The position numbers and the translations under genes were made by a program. The notes under the pieces were generated by a model, which made no database searches, was not told the origin of the DNA, and was given only the letters and a program-made list of their open reading frames with translations. A DNA stretch of 64,000 nt from Desulfobacca sp. GTDB lineage: Bacteria; Desulfobacterota; Desulfobaccia; Desulfobaccales; Desulfobaccaceae. Location: contig DYEV01000026.1 of NCBI GenBank assembly GCA_020725545.1, positions 1-64,000 of the forward strand, read 5' to 3'. Positions 8,044 to 16,432 of the stretch are shown one piece after another. Numbering within the stretch: the first letter of the stretch is position 1; each line of letters opens with the position of its first letter.

Positions 8044-8920
8044 TCAGCCATTATGAAGGGAGGCAAGACCGTAGTTGCCGGCCTTGAACGCCCCATGATT
8101 TTGTGCACGACAGTGTCGTTGGCGAGAGCCAGGTCCAGTTGCCAGATGGCAAAAGCCCTGCATGATAGCCCGGCAAGGTGGGGAGAGGACGCCATCTTCA
8201 TTGATCAACGGCTTGCCCGGCTCCTGCAAACCACCGTCCAGATCAAGGACGAAAAGATTGGTCCAGGATCGCCGCGGCTCGGAGGTTGAGGAGGGTGGCA
8301 AATTGACCAGCAAAGGAGAAGGTATCATCTTCCCCCGCGGCGCTGGACCGCACTGCCAACTGTTGGGCTGCTGCGGTTTTGGCCCCGGCCAGGGCCGGGG
8401 GGACTTCTGCGGCCTGGATGAGGGCGCGGACTTGTTCGCTCACCTGCTTCAAGCTCTGCAGGTCATTGATATCGGCCTAATGCAGAATGGTCTCAATCTG
8501 GCCACTGAGACCGGTGTCTGTCAGAAAACTCTGGTAAGCACTGGCAATAATGACAAAGCCCTGAGGGGTGGGCAAGTGCAGGCGATTACGGATTTCCCCC
8601 AGGTTGGCCATCGTGGCGCCGCAACTGGCGGCCATCGCCCGGGTCAGTTGCTGCAGCCAGAGAATCCGTGGCATGGCGGGGACGGATGGGCCAGTCTTGA
8701 GAGTCAGGAAGGTCTGACTGAGGATGTCGTTATAACTGAGGTCTAACTGACGGTAGCGATCCTGGCCCAGATGGTGGAGAGTTTCGATCATCGGGGCCAG
8801 GGCACTGGTCAGGGTCTGCACCTGGGTCTCTATAGCCGGTATCAAAAAGAAAATCCCCAGAGGCTTTCTCCGCCATATCCGCCATGGTGGCTAGGGCCGC
8901 GTTATTGTTATCCAACAAGC
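8044..8920 (-). pseudogene. Remnant of a PEP/pyruvate-binding (PEP synthase N-terminal) protein
   Basis: Several minus-strand frames hold consecutive pieces of one protein: LDNNNAALATMADMAEKASG (near 8900), then a frame shift to the segment at 8477-8845 (ETQVQTLTSALAPM ... PTPQGFVIIASAYQSFL), then a stop and a further piece around 8243-8452 with AVRSSAAGEDDTFSFAGQF. The last motif is the ATP-grasp signature of the PPDK/PEP synthase N-terminal domain. At least one stop and two frameshifts are needed, and the 3' part of the domain is missing. Intact homologues sit beside sensor kinase, UspA, TIGR02186 and TauE genes in sulfate reducers, matching this order. Confidence 0.65.
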
Positions 8921-9023
8921 GCCGGGAATGCCCGAATCTCTACCGCAGCTGCTCCCATTCATCGTCTCCCGCAAAAAGCGGCGGAGGAATTTCCACAAGG
9001 GCGGTCAGTCAATCATAACAGGT

Positions 9024-10509
9024 TCAAGGCAAGAGGGCCACAGGCAGGTACACCGTGAAGATGGTCCCGTACTTTTCGGGATACTCATCGGCTGGGTAGC
9101 TGACAAAAGTTATATCTTCCCCCACTTTATTTGATGATGCCGTGGGAGACAGACGGCCCCAGGCCGGTGCCTTCACCCACCCTCTTGGTGGTAAAGAAGG
9201 GGGCGAAGATGCGAGGTTGATCTTTTTTAGGGATGCCGTTGCCCGTGTCTTCCACGAGCCCATCGACTCCATCGCCGGTCGCGCGCCGCCGGGTTTTGAG
9301 ACGGAGGATCCCGCCACCCTGCATGGCCGCCGCGGCATTTTCCACCAAGGCCTTATAACGCTCTTCTTTGCACTGTAACTCTTTTTTCTGGCGCTCCACC
9401 TCTTCTTCTGAGGAGACGGTAAACTGGCGTTCATTACGATAGTGCAGCATGAACATAGCGCCCAACAAGACGAAGCAGCCGATAATAACCTGCAGCAAGA
9501 ATTGGCGAAATACACTGAGTGGATAACGCCTTCCACTTCGCTGGCCGGGGCCACCACGGCCACAGACCAGAAGTAGGGTTCTTTGTCCGTCGTAATGAAC
9601 TCTGGGTTGATAAACCGCACGGCCGCATAGGCAATCAGTTTTTTCATAACTCCGGCCAGCCCCTTGTGCCACCCTGAAATGTATTCCCCCAGCCCTCCTG
9701 GCCGGTAAGCATCTTCTGACGTTGAATTTCATTGATGGCATCGAACGAGATGGCGGGCATCCGTTCTTTCCGCACCGTAAAGGCCTTCTGGCCGATGAAA
9801 GAACGTTCCGGATGATGCAGGAAGGTGCCCTGGCTGTCCATGCTCCAGGCATAGCCTGATTTGCCGCTGGCGATATTTTGAGATTATTTTTTGGCCAACC
9901 GATGGGCGCCGATGTGAAAGGCCAGCCCCCCTGAGAATTTGCCGGAAGGATGGGGATGACTTTTGTCTGCGAGCAGTTCATACGTGGGAATGGCCATGAT
10001 CATAATGAGGCGACCGGCCTAGTTGGGCACGTTCAGACTCACCGGTTGGTAAAAATCTGGCCTTTATGGCGGGGATCGGTGGCCCAGACAAAAAAGGGTT
10101 CATCCTGAAAGGCGCCGGCGCTGGTAAGTTCCACGCCCCGCTCATCCGCCGGATAGGCCCGGATACCGCCCCGATTAATGCGGCGAAGCTCCACCACTCC
10201 GTCTTCCCGGACCCTGGATAGGGTCACGGGCAATCGATTGGCCCAACTGAGGGGCTCCAGATACTCCACCGCGGCCGAAAAATTCGGGGTGGTCAACTCC
10301 CGTTTGAGGAAATCAATGTCCGGCGCCAGGATATTGGCCGCATGGCGGGCCGACATCAACTGCTGCTGGTTAAAGTCTTCCTTAATAATGCGCCGCATCT
10401 GGTCGGCTAACATGTAGCCGAGATAGAAGCCGGCAGCCAACAACAGGATGGTGACGACGGCCATGAGGAGCAAGGCATATTTGGACAAGAGAAAACTGAA
10501 ACGGCGCAC
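9024..10509 (-). pseudogene. Decayed sensor histidine kinase with internal deletion
   Basis: The N-terminal piece (10039-10509, 156 residues) has a transmembrane segment at about 11-33 and an extracytoplasmic sensor region (FNQQQLMSARHAANIL ... PFFVWATDPRHKGQIF). It ends at a stop. Further pieces follow in other frames: a second membrane segment ([20 protein letters not shown]) and a PAS start ([10 protein letters not shown]) joined directly to an ATPase N-box ([10 protein letters not shown]). Then come [31 protein letters not shown] and, in another frame, a kinase end (GEDITFVSY ... YGTIFTVYLPV). The PAS-to-N-box joint means the phosphoacceptor His domain has been deleted. The gene is dead by several criteria. 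It lies between uspA and the PEP-binding remnant. Confidence 0.75.
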
Positions 10510-10582
10510 CTGATTGGGTTCATTGTCGGAAGTTTAGGCTGACTTGAGATGCAGACGGGGCTCAATTCCGCCAGAGTGAATA

Positions 10583-10614
10583 ACAAGGGCCAGGGAGCTC
10601 GCCTCCCCGGCCCT
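10583..10614 (-). terminator. Intrinsic terminator after the uspA gene
   Basis: AGGGCC-GGGAG paired with CTCCC-GGCCCT forms a strong stem at about 10586-10614 just after the uspA stop codon. On the minus strand it is followed by TTGTTATT. T residues also follow on the plus strand, so it may work in both directions. Confidence 0.6.
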
Positions 10615-10620
10615 CTTTTA

Positions 10621-11124
10621 TTATGACGCCGCGGCCGCTGCGCTGGGTTCGGAGCGCACGGCTGGCACCACCAATACCGGCACCGGGATAACCCGGCGGG
10701 CGATCTCTTGGATAACCTTCTCGGTGGTGGAACCCAGGATAGTCCGACTCCGGAAGCCCCGGCCGTAACTGCCAATAACCAGGAATTTCACGCCCCGGGC
10801 CTTGTCCAGAAAATCGACGATGGCGGTACCAGGATCTGCTTCGCTTTCCAACAGGTGCTTATGCAGCGTTACTCCCGCCTTCTCGGCCCGCCGGGCCGCT
10901 TCGGTAAAGACCGCCTGGGCCATGGCCTCTTTGTCCTCCTGCAGATGGCGGTCAATGAAGGCGAAGTAGCCCATTTTCTTTAGTTGAATGACAAAGAGGA
11001 CATCCAGTTCCAGACCGAGCAATTTGGCCATGTTGATGGCCCGCCCAAAGGCCTCCCAGCTCGGTTCTGAGCCGTCCACTGCCACGGCAATGGCCGTGGC
11101 CTTGCCTTTGTATAAGGTCTCCAT
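10621..11124 (-). CDS. Universal stress protein (UspA family)
   Basis: 167 residues, one Usp domain. The N-terminus AIAVAVDGSEPSWEAFGRA and the C-terminal nucleotide-binding loop GSYGRGFRSRTILGSTTEKV (about 126-145) match the G-2x-G-9x-G(S/T) ATP-binding pattern. It ends in an alanine-rich tail. Usp proteins are cytoplasmic and are induced by stress or growth arrest. Its start codon overlaps the stop of the upstream TIGR02186 gene, indicating coupled translation in the TauE-TIGR02186-UspA operon. In that context it may respond to sulfur-compound stress; this is inference. Confidence 0.9.
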   Translation of the reverse strand: METLYKGKATAIAVAVDGSEPSWEAFGRAINMAKLLGLELDVLFVIQLKKMGYFAFIDRHLQEDKEAMAQAVFTEAARRAEKAGVTLHKHLLESEADPGTAIVDFLDKARGVKFLVIGSYGRGFRSRTILGSTTEKVIQEIARRVIPVPVLVVPAVRSEPSAAAAAS

Positions 11125-11921
11125 TAATGGTGTCCTCCTTTCTTAAAGATCACGCCTACTAAGAGACCGGCACAGACAGCGAAGATGACCGCGCCAATGC
11201 CATACGCCAACGGATAGTTCTGGGAGGTTTGGGTCAGCCAGGCTTCCAGGCCTACCTTGCGGATGTGGATCTCATCCTTGCCATAGCCCACCAACTCGCC
11301 GTTGCTGAAGGAGAAGCTCTCCACCAGGTAAGTGCCTTCCGTGGCCGCTGGCGGGAAGCGGAAGTAATGGCTGAAGAGTTTCCCTTCGGTAATGGTCAGA
11401 CGTTCCGGGCCTTCCTCGATGTTATAAAGGTTGGCCTCTTTCTTGATCTTTAAAATGCCCTGGAAGACCAAGTCAGCATCGTTGGGCCCGGCCTCACCCC
11501 GGATGAGGTGCATCTGCATGCGGTTTTTGATGGCCGGGAAGCCCAATTCCAGTTCTTGGGCCGTCTCTGCCGAGACGATCTCGCCAATGGGTCGGGAAGC
11601 GTGAATCTTATAGACAAAGGGGATACCGGTAACCGCGTATTGCCGAACCGTCATCCAGAAGGGTCCAAAAGTCCCTTTCACCGAGAGCTTCAATTCCTCC
11701 TCCTTCTGGGCCGTCAGGCGGATGATGAGATCGCTGCCGGGCACCGGGTTGGCGCCGAAGAGATGCACCACATCGCCTTTATAGAACAAGCCGATCTCGA
11801 TCCGGTTTTTCGAAGCCGCAGTGAGCACCCGTTCTGAGGCCTGGGGTGTGACCGCCCAGGCCGGCGCACCGAGGCTCACCACCAGGCAGGCGGCCAGAAT
11901 AACAAACAGCAGTCGCTTCAT
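11124..11921 (-). CDS. TIGR02186 family membrane-anchored protein
   Basis: 265 residues: signal peptide (LLFVILAACLVVSLGAPAWA), a periplasmic beta-rich domain (EIGLFYKGDVVHLFGANPVPGSDLII at about 41) and one C-terminal transmembrane helix (about 236-258, YGIGAVIFAVCAGLLVGVIF) followed by KKGGHH. This layout matches the conserved family TIGR02186, which typically accompanies TauE/SafE exporters in proteobacteria; its function is not known. Two bases separate it from the stop of the upstream TauE gene, and it overlaps uspA downstream. It probably assists the exporter at the outer face of the membrane. Confidence 0.75.
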   Translation of the reverse strand: MKRLLFVILAACLVVSLGAPAWAVTPQASERVLTAASKNRIEIGLFYKGDVVHLFGANPVPGSDLIIRLTAQKEEELKLSVKGTFGPFWMTVRQYAVTGIPFVYKIHASRPIGEIVSAETAQELELGFPAIKNRMQMHLIRGEAGPNDADLVFQGILKIKKEANLYNIEEGPERLTITEGKLFSHYFRFPPAATEGTYLVESFSFSNGELVGYGKDEIHIRKVGLEAWLTQTSQNYPLAYGIGAVIFAVCAGLLVGVIFKKGGHH

Positions 11922-11922
11922 T

Positions 11923-12861
11923 TTAGTGTCCCCCTCCTTTGGCCGGTGCCAAGCTCACCAGGTTTTCCGGCGTCATGACCAGATCCAGGAAGAGTTTTAC
12001 GGTCATGGCCAAGACAATAATGGCTAACAGGATGCGGATCTGTTCGCCCTTCAGCTTTTTGCCCACCGCCGCGCCGAATTGCGCCCCGAAGGTGGAACCC
12101 AAGAGCAGGAGGAAGGCCAGGAGGACGTCCACGGTCTTATTGACCCAAGCCTGTTGCAGGGTGACGTTGGCCGAAGTCAGGACGATCTGAAAGAGGTCCG
12201 TGCCGATGGCCACGATCGTGGGCATGCCGATGATATAGATCATGGCCGGCACCATGATGAAACCACCCCCCACCCCCAAGAGGGCAGCCATGACACCAAC
12301 AATGGCACCGATGGAAAAAGGAAAAATGGCAGAAGTATGAAGCCCGGAACGGGTAAAATGCATCTTCAGGGGGAGTTTGGCGAAGAGCTTGCCCAGCTTG
12401 GCTTCCGAAGGCGCCGAGACTGCGGCGCTCGGTTGGGCCTTACTCTTGCGGATGGTGTTCAGACTCTCAATGAACATGGCGGTGCCCACCAGACCCAGCA
12501 TAAGGACGTAGACCACCTTCATGACGAATTCAAAATTGCCCAGACTACGTAAGATCTTGACCAATTGCACCCCGATGGTGCCGCCAGCGATGCCTCCGAA
12601 GAGAATCACCAGACCGAGCTTAAAATCCACATTACCCAATTTCCAGTGGGCAAAGGCTCCGGAGCTGGCCGCCGCCACGATCTGATTGGAGTCGGACGCG
12701 GCAGCCACGGCGGGGGGGATGCCGATCATCATCATGAGGGGGGTCAACAAAAAGCCACCGCCCACACCGAACATCCCGGAAAGAAATCCCACCAGGGCTC
12801 CTATGCCGACGACTAAAAACAAGTTGATACTCATACCCGCTATCGGCAGATAGATTTCCAT
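11923..12861 (-). CDS. Sulfite exporter TauE/SafE family permease
   Basis: 312 residues with eight or so hydrophobic helices in two repeated halves. Both halves carry the family glycine motif: GFLSGMFGVGGGFLLTPLMM (about 24-43) and GVMAALLGVGGGFIMVPAMI (about 193-212). Family members move sulfite, sulfoacetate and other small organosulfur anions across the inner membrane. It is the first gene of the TauE-TIGR02186-UspA operon. The substrate cannot be decided from sequence. The operon was probably longer (sensor kinase and PEP-binding protein), but the downstream partners are now broken. Confidence 0.88.
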   Translation of the reverse strand: MEIYLPIAGMSINLFLVVGIGALVGFLSGMFGVGGGFLLTPLMMMIGIPPAVAAASDSNQIVAAASSGAFAHWKLGNVDFKLGLVILFGGIAGGTIGVQLVKILRSLGNFEFVMKVVYVLMLGLVGTAMFIESLNTIRKSKAQPSAAVSAPSEAKLGKLFAKLPLKMHFTRSGLHTSAIFPFSIGAIVGVMAALLGVGGGFIMVPAMIYIIGMPTIVAIGTDLFQIVLTSANVTLQQAWVNKTVDVLLAFLLLLGSTFGAQFGAAVGKKLKGEQIRILLAIIVLAMTVKLFLDLVMTPENLVSLAPAKGGGH

Positions 12862-13577
12862 GTTATTCTCTCCTCATCTCCTTATTATCTCCTTTCCGTT
12901 CCTGGATTATGATCTGGGCCATTGTGACCAATGGCACCGCCTCAACAAACCCCTGGTGGTGATTACCGTATCGTCACCTGCGGTCCCGCCTTTTTGGGGC
13001 TTGGGCGGGATGATCTGGAACGGCAATTGCGGCCGCAACTGCTCCCGACGGCGTGGTGGCTGGGGATAGGTGGGGTCGGTTTACAGTGGCACCTACCACA
13101 ATATCAGCGATCGCTTGCCGGGTCAATACGCGGGGCAGCGCAGGCAGATACTTTTCTGGAGCACGCAAGGCCATCCCTTCCACCTCTACTGGCGGGCTTG
13201 CTTCAGGAGTTGTGCAATCAATCATTTGTCGTCAGAGAAATCCAGAGGAGTGTTCCAAGTCGCAATCCGTGTTATATCAGGTTAATAATTTCTCCATTGT
13301 GGCAAAGGAGTAAGGTAAAGTCAAAAATATTCCTTTGAAGCCACCAGGTTATACCAGGTTGCAAGCAATCGGCTATTTTTTCCCCCTCCCCCGCCCCTCT
13401 CCCCTCGCCAGCGGGTGGAGAGGGAAGTTAAAGAATGATAGCTGCCCCTTGAAAGCTCATTGGTATTATCAAGCCGCCACCGGCTGGTGCTGATCTGCTG
13501 CTTAAGCTTCGAAAATAAGTTAAAACCGGGCAATCTTTGTCATCTTCTGGGGGAGTGGGCTTGGCAGAAAGGGGTCG
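12862..13577. other. Long stretch without a confident gene; contains a REP-like hairpin
   Basis: No frame gives a convincing protein. A plus-strand piece near 13080-13150 (VYSGTYHNISDRLPGQYAG) faintly recalls the end of ISXO2/IS1595 transposases, but the flanks do not support it. At about 13385-13425 CCCTCTCC ... GGTGGAGAGGG forms a GC-rich imperfect hairpin typical of dispersed intergenic repeats. The tauE promoter region probably lies at the left edge; no clear boxes were seen. Confidence 0.4.
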
Positions 13578-13597
13578 GGGGGCCAGGCAACTGGCCC
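13578..13597 (-). terminator. Probable terminator hairpin after ddl
   Basis: GGGGCCAG-TTGC-CTGGCCCC is a perfect 8-bp stem with a 4-base loop, 28 bases after the ddl stop. The following minus-strand sequence has only a short CCCCTTT run, so termination strength is uncertain. It ends the long rimP-to-ddl gene series. Confidence 0.5.
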
Positions 13598-13624
13598 CTC
13601 TTTGCCAGAAAAAAACTGCGGGTC

Positions 13625-14554
13625 CTATTTTTCCAGGGCTAAGGAGACGAGGCGGTCCAGGAGGGCCGGAAAGGGCAAACCCGCCGCCGCCGCAGCCTGG
13701 GGGAAGAGGCTGGTGGCAGTCATGCCGGGGATGGTATTGGTCTCCAAGACGAAAATCTCCTCGCCCCGGACCATGGTATCGGTGCGGCTGTAGCCCCGGC
13801 ACCCCAGGGCCCGGTGGGCGGTGAGGCCGCACTCCTGCACCCGGGCGGTAAGCTCCGGGCTCAAGCGGGCCGGGACGATCTCGTTGCTGGCACCGGGCAG
13901 GTATTTGGCCTCATAATCAAAAAAGGTATAGGCCTCGCCGGGAATGATCTCCACCAATGGCAGGGCTTGAAGGTCATCGTTCCCTAAAACCGCGCAGGTG
14001 ACTTCAACCCCGGCGATAAATTCCTCGATCAGGACGCGCCGGTCCAGGGCAAAAGCCTTGTCCAGGCCGGCCGCCAGTTCCTCCGGCTGGCGGGCGATGC
14101 TGATACCGATGCTGGAGCCTTCGTTGACCGGTTTGATGACCGCTGGCAGGCCCACCGCCTCGATAATGGCGGTCGGCTCCAGGGGAGCGCGACGATCCGA
14201 AAAGACCGCCCGAGGCACCTTAAGGCCGGCCTGCTGATAGAGTTTCTTGCTGATCTCTTTGTTCATGGCCACGGCGCTGGCCATGACGCCGGAACCCTGA
14301 TAAGGCACTCCCAACAGATCCAGAAGCCCTTGGATGGTGCCATCCTCGCCGTAGCGGCCGTGCATAATGATGAGGGCGACATCCAGGTTGGGGGCATCCG
14401 CAACCAGCTGTGGCAGGTCGCTGCGGGGGTCATAGCGTTTGATCTCGTATTTACTTTTATCCAGGGCCGCATAGACCTGGTCGCCGCTCTTCAGGGACAC
14501 CTCCCGTTCCGAGGAATTACCGCCGCTTAACAAGGCCAGCCGAATTTTCTTCAT
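13625..14554 (-). CDS. ddl: D-alanine--D-alanine ligase
   Basis: 309 residues from ATG at 14554, which has GGAGG five bases upstream. It catalyses ATP-dependent joining of two D-alanines in the cytoplasm for peptidoglycan precursors. Visible features are LLSGGNSSEREVSLKSG at the N-terminus, the central ATP-grasp KPVNEGSSIGIS (about 136), EEFIAGVEVTC, and the catalytic C-terminal CRGYSRTD followed by EVNT-like LETNTIPGMT. The gene starts inside the end of the HD-domain gene (38-base overlap), so the two are probably coupled. It is not in the division cluster at 50-64 kb, where ddl often sits. Confidence 0.93.
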   Translation of the reverse strand: MKKIRLALLSGGNSSEREVSLKSGDQVYAALDKSKYEIKRYDPRSDLPQLVADAPNLDVALIIMHGRYGEDGTIQGLLDLLGVPYQGSGVMASAVAMNKEISKKLYQQAGLKVPRAVFSDRRAPLEPTAIIEAVGLPAVIKPVNEGSSIGISIARQPEELAAGLDKAFALDRRVLIEEFIAGVEVTCAVLGNDDLQALPLVEIIPGEAYTFFDYEAKYLPGASNEIVPARLSPELTARVQECGLTAHRALGCRGYSRTDTMVRGEEIFVLETNTIPGMTATSLFPQAAAAAGLPFPALLDRLVSLALEK

Positions 14555-15116
14555 CTCCGCCTCCACAAGAAATCATGACCATAAGGTCTGCCGGGGTTAT
14601 CTGCAGGTATGAGAAGATCTTCTGTTCCAACACTAAACTACGTTCTTCATTGCGGCTGATGCGGGCCACAATCTCCGGGGTGCGGCCGTAGCGGCGGCGC
14701 AGGTCCACAAACCGGTCCGGCAACGTCACAATCTGATCGTGGAGCACCCGCTTATCCGCATAATTGACCACCTCCACCTCCCGCAGAGGCCAGGCTTCAG
14801 CGGGGTGGCGGCTGAGCCAGACATGCTCTCGGATGATCTCGGCCACCGCCGGATAGCCCAAGTCCGTGAGCCATTGGGCCCCCAGGCGGGCGTGTTCGCC
14901 GCCGTTCCCCAGACTGGCGGTCTTGGCGATGTCATGGAGCAGGGCGCCGGCCTCCAGTAGGGGCAGGTACAGCGCCACGCCGGCAGCCACCAGGTGGCTG
15001 CCCACGGCCAGAGCCACATCCCGCACCCGGCAGGAGTGAGCCCGGATATGGGGCAGCATGCCGTGGACAGTCATCAGGCGCAGGCATTCGTCTCGACTGG
15101 GGCAGAATTCGGACAT
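14517..15116 (-). CDS. HD-domain metal-dependent phosphohydrolase
   Basis: About 199 residues. HD motif: LLEAGALLHDIAKT (His-Asp pair at about 59-60), an upstream HSCRVRDVALAVG histidine (about 27) and a later NYADKRV, together the H...HD...D metal-binding pattern. Family members hydrolyse phosphoesters of nucleotides; the compact size resembles the HDIG/YqeK-like class. ATG 15116 and GTG 15125 are both possible starts; neither has a strong ribosome binding site. It sits between the M16 peptidase and ddl and overlaps ddl. Substrate unknown. Confidence 0.78.
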   Translation of the reverse strand: MSEFCPSRDECLRLMTVHGMLPHIRAHSCRVRDVALAVGSHLVAAGVALYLPLLEAGALLHDIAKTASLGNGGEHARLGAQWLTDLGYPAVAEIIREHVWLSRHPAEAWPLREVEVVNYADKRVLHDQIVTLPDRFVDLRRRYGRTPEIVARISRNEERSLVLEQKIFSYLQITPADLMVMISCGGGDEENSAGLVKRR

Positions 15117-15193
15117 AGGTGGCACGTGGTCGAAATTTCGCGGAGTATAGAGAATTTTTTCGGAAGTTGCAAGCTTTGCCAGGCACGCGGCCG

Positions 15194-16423
15194 CTAACGC
15201 GCCGGCCCCAGGCAGACGGTCTGCCAGGTGTCCAGATCTAGCCAGGCTTGGGCCATGTCCCGGAGCTGGGCCGGAGTCACGGCGGCCAAGTGGTCAATCA
15301 CCTCTTCATACGACAGATAGCGGCCGAAATTAATTTCGTTCTTGGCCAGCCGCAGCATGCGGTTGTCGCTGTCCTCGGCGCTTAAATAGAATGAGGCCCG
15401 GGAATAGTCCAAAGCCGCCTGCAATTCAGTCTCTGGCACCAACTCCTCCCGGAACTTCTGCATTTCCCGATGGATGGTGGCCAGCAGGATCTCCAGCCGG
15501 TCCGGGCTGACGGCTGCGGTAATCCCCAACAGACCGGTATCGCTGTAACAATGCAGGAAGGAATAGATGGAATAGCACAGCCCTAAATTTTCCCGGACCT
15601 CCTGAAACAGGCGGGAACTCATATTGCCCCCCAGGATCAGGTTCAACAGGACAGCGATGAAGCGCTGGTAATCACCGGCGGCCGGGGCGCGGCCGCCCAG
15701 GACCAGATGGACCTGTTCCAGATCCCGTTCATAATGGTGATAACCCGGCTGTGTGGTCACCGCCTGCCGGGGTTGCCGGGGAATGCCGTTGGCCAGCTGG
15801 CCGAAGGCAGTGCCGGCCAGCTCCACCAGGGCATCGTGGTCCAGCCGACCGGCCGCCGCAATAACGAGCCGGTCCGGATGATAGTGGGCTTGCCGATACG
15901 TTAAAAGGAGCGCCCGGGAAAAGTTGCTGACGGTCTCGGCCTGGCCCATGATGGGCCGGCCAAAAGCAGAATCTCCCCAAAAACAGCGGCCGAAGAGGTC
16001 GTGGACATGGTCGTCCGGCGTGTCCTCGGCATTATAAATCTCCTGGAGAACGACCTGCCGCTCTTTTTCCAGTTCCTCGGGATCATAGAGGGGGTTGAGG
16101 ACAATGTCGCTGAGGAGATCAAAGAGACGGGGGAGTTGCTCAGCCAAGACCTTGCCATGGAAACAGGTGTTTTCCTTGGTGGTAAAGGCGTTGGCGGCTC
16201 CCCCCAGCTGGTCGATTTCCTGGGCCAGGGCCAGGGCCGTACGCCGCGGCGTGCCCTTGAAGGCCATGTGCTCCAAAAAGTGGGCCAGGCCGTTTTCCGG
16301 AGCTGTTTCATCCCGGGAGCCGGTATTGAGCCACACTCCCAGGGATACGGAGTGGAAATGGGGCAGCGTTTCGGTGACCACCCGAACGCCGTTGGCTAAG
16401 ACGGTTTTATGGAACACGGTCAA
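15194..16423 (-). CDS. M16 family zinc peptidase (processing-peptidase-like)
   Basis: 409 residues. The zinc site HFLEHMAFKGT (HxxEH, about 47-51) plus a downstream glutamate region near residue 125 define an active M16 peptidase. The substrate-clamp half follows, with LGGNMSSRLFQEVRENLGLCYSIYSF (about 275-300). The single-domain size matches bacterial homologues of mitochondrial processing peptidase (YmxG/MlpA), which often follow pnp, as here. TTG at 16423 is used because AGGGG lies six bases upstream; a GTG two codons later is possible. No signal peptide is seen, so it is cytoplasmic. It lies ten bases after pnp. Confidence 0.88.
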   Translation of the reverse strand: MTVFHKTVLANGVRVVTETLPHFHSVSLGVWLNTGSRDETAPENGLAHFLEHMAFKGTPRRTALALAQEIDQLGGAANAFTTKENTCFHGKVLAEQLPRLFDLLSDIVLNPLYDPEELEKERQVVLQEIYNAEDTPDDHVHDLFGRCFWGDSAFGRPIMGQAETVSNFSRALLLTYRQAHYHPDRLVIAAAGRLDHDALVELAGTAFGQLANGIPRQPRQAVTTQPGYHHYERDLEQVHLVLGGRAPAAGDYQRFIAVLLNLILGGNMSSRLFQEVRENLGLCYSIYSFLHCYSDTGLLGITAAVSPDRLEILLATIHREMQKFREELVPETELQAALDYSRASFYLSAEDSDNRMLRLAKNEINFGRYLSYEEVIDHLAAVTPAQLRDMAQAWLDLDTWQTVCLGPAR

Positions 16424-16432
16424 CCGGGACCC

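Noticed and set aside
12974-13225. Minus-strand frame of 83 codons upstream of tauE
   Set aside because: Proline/alanine-rich translation with no signal, no ribosome binding site and no recognisable fold; likely spurious in GC-rich DNA.
13053-13313. Transposase fragment of the ISXO2/IS1595 type
   Set aside because: Only GTYHNIS and a few nearby residues fit; the catalytic region and flanking frames do not, so it is left as an unexplained gap.
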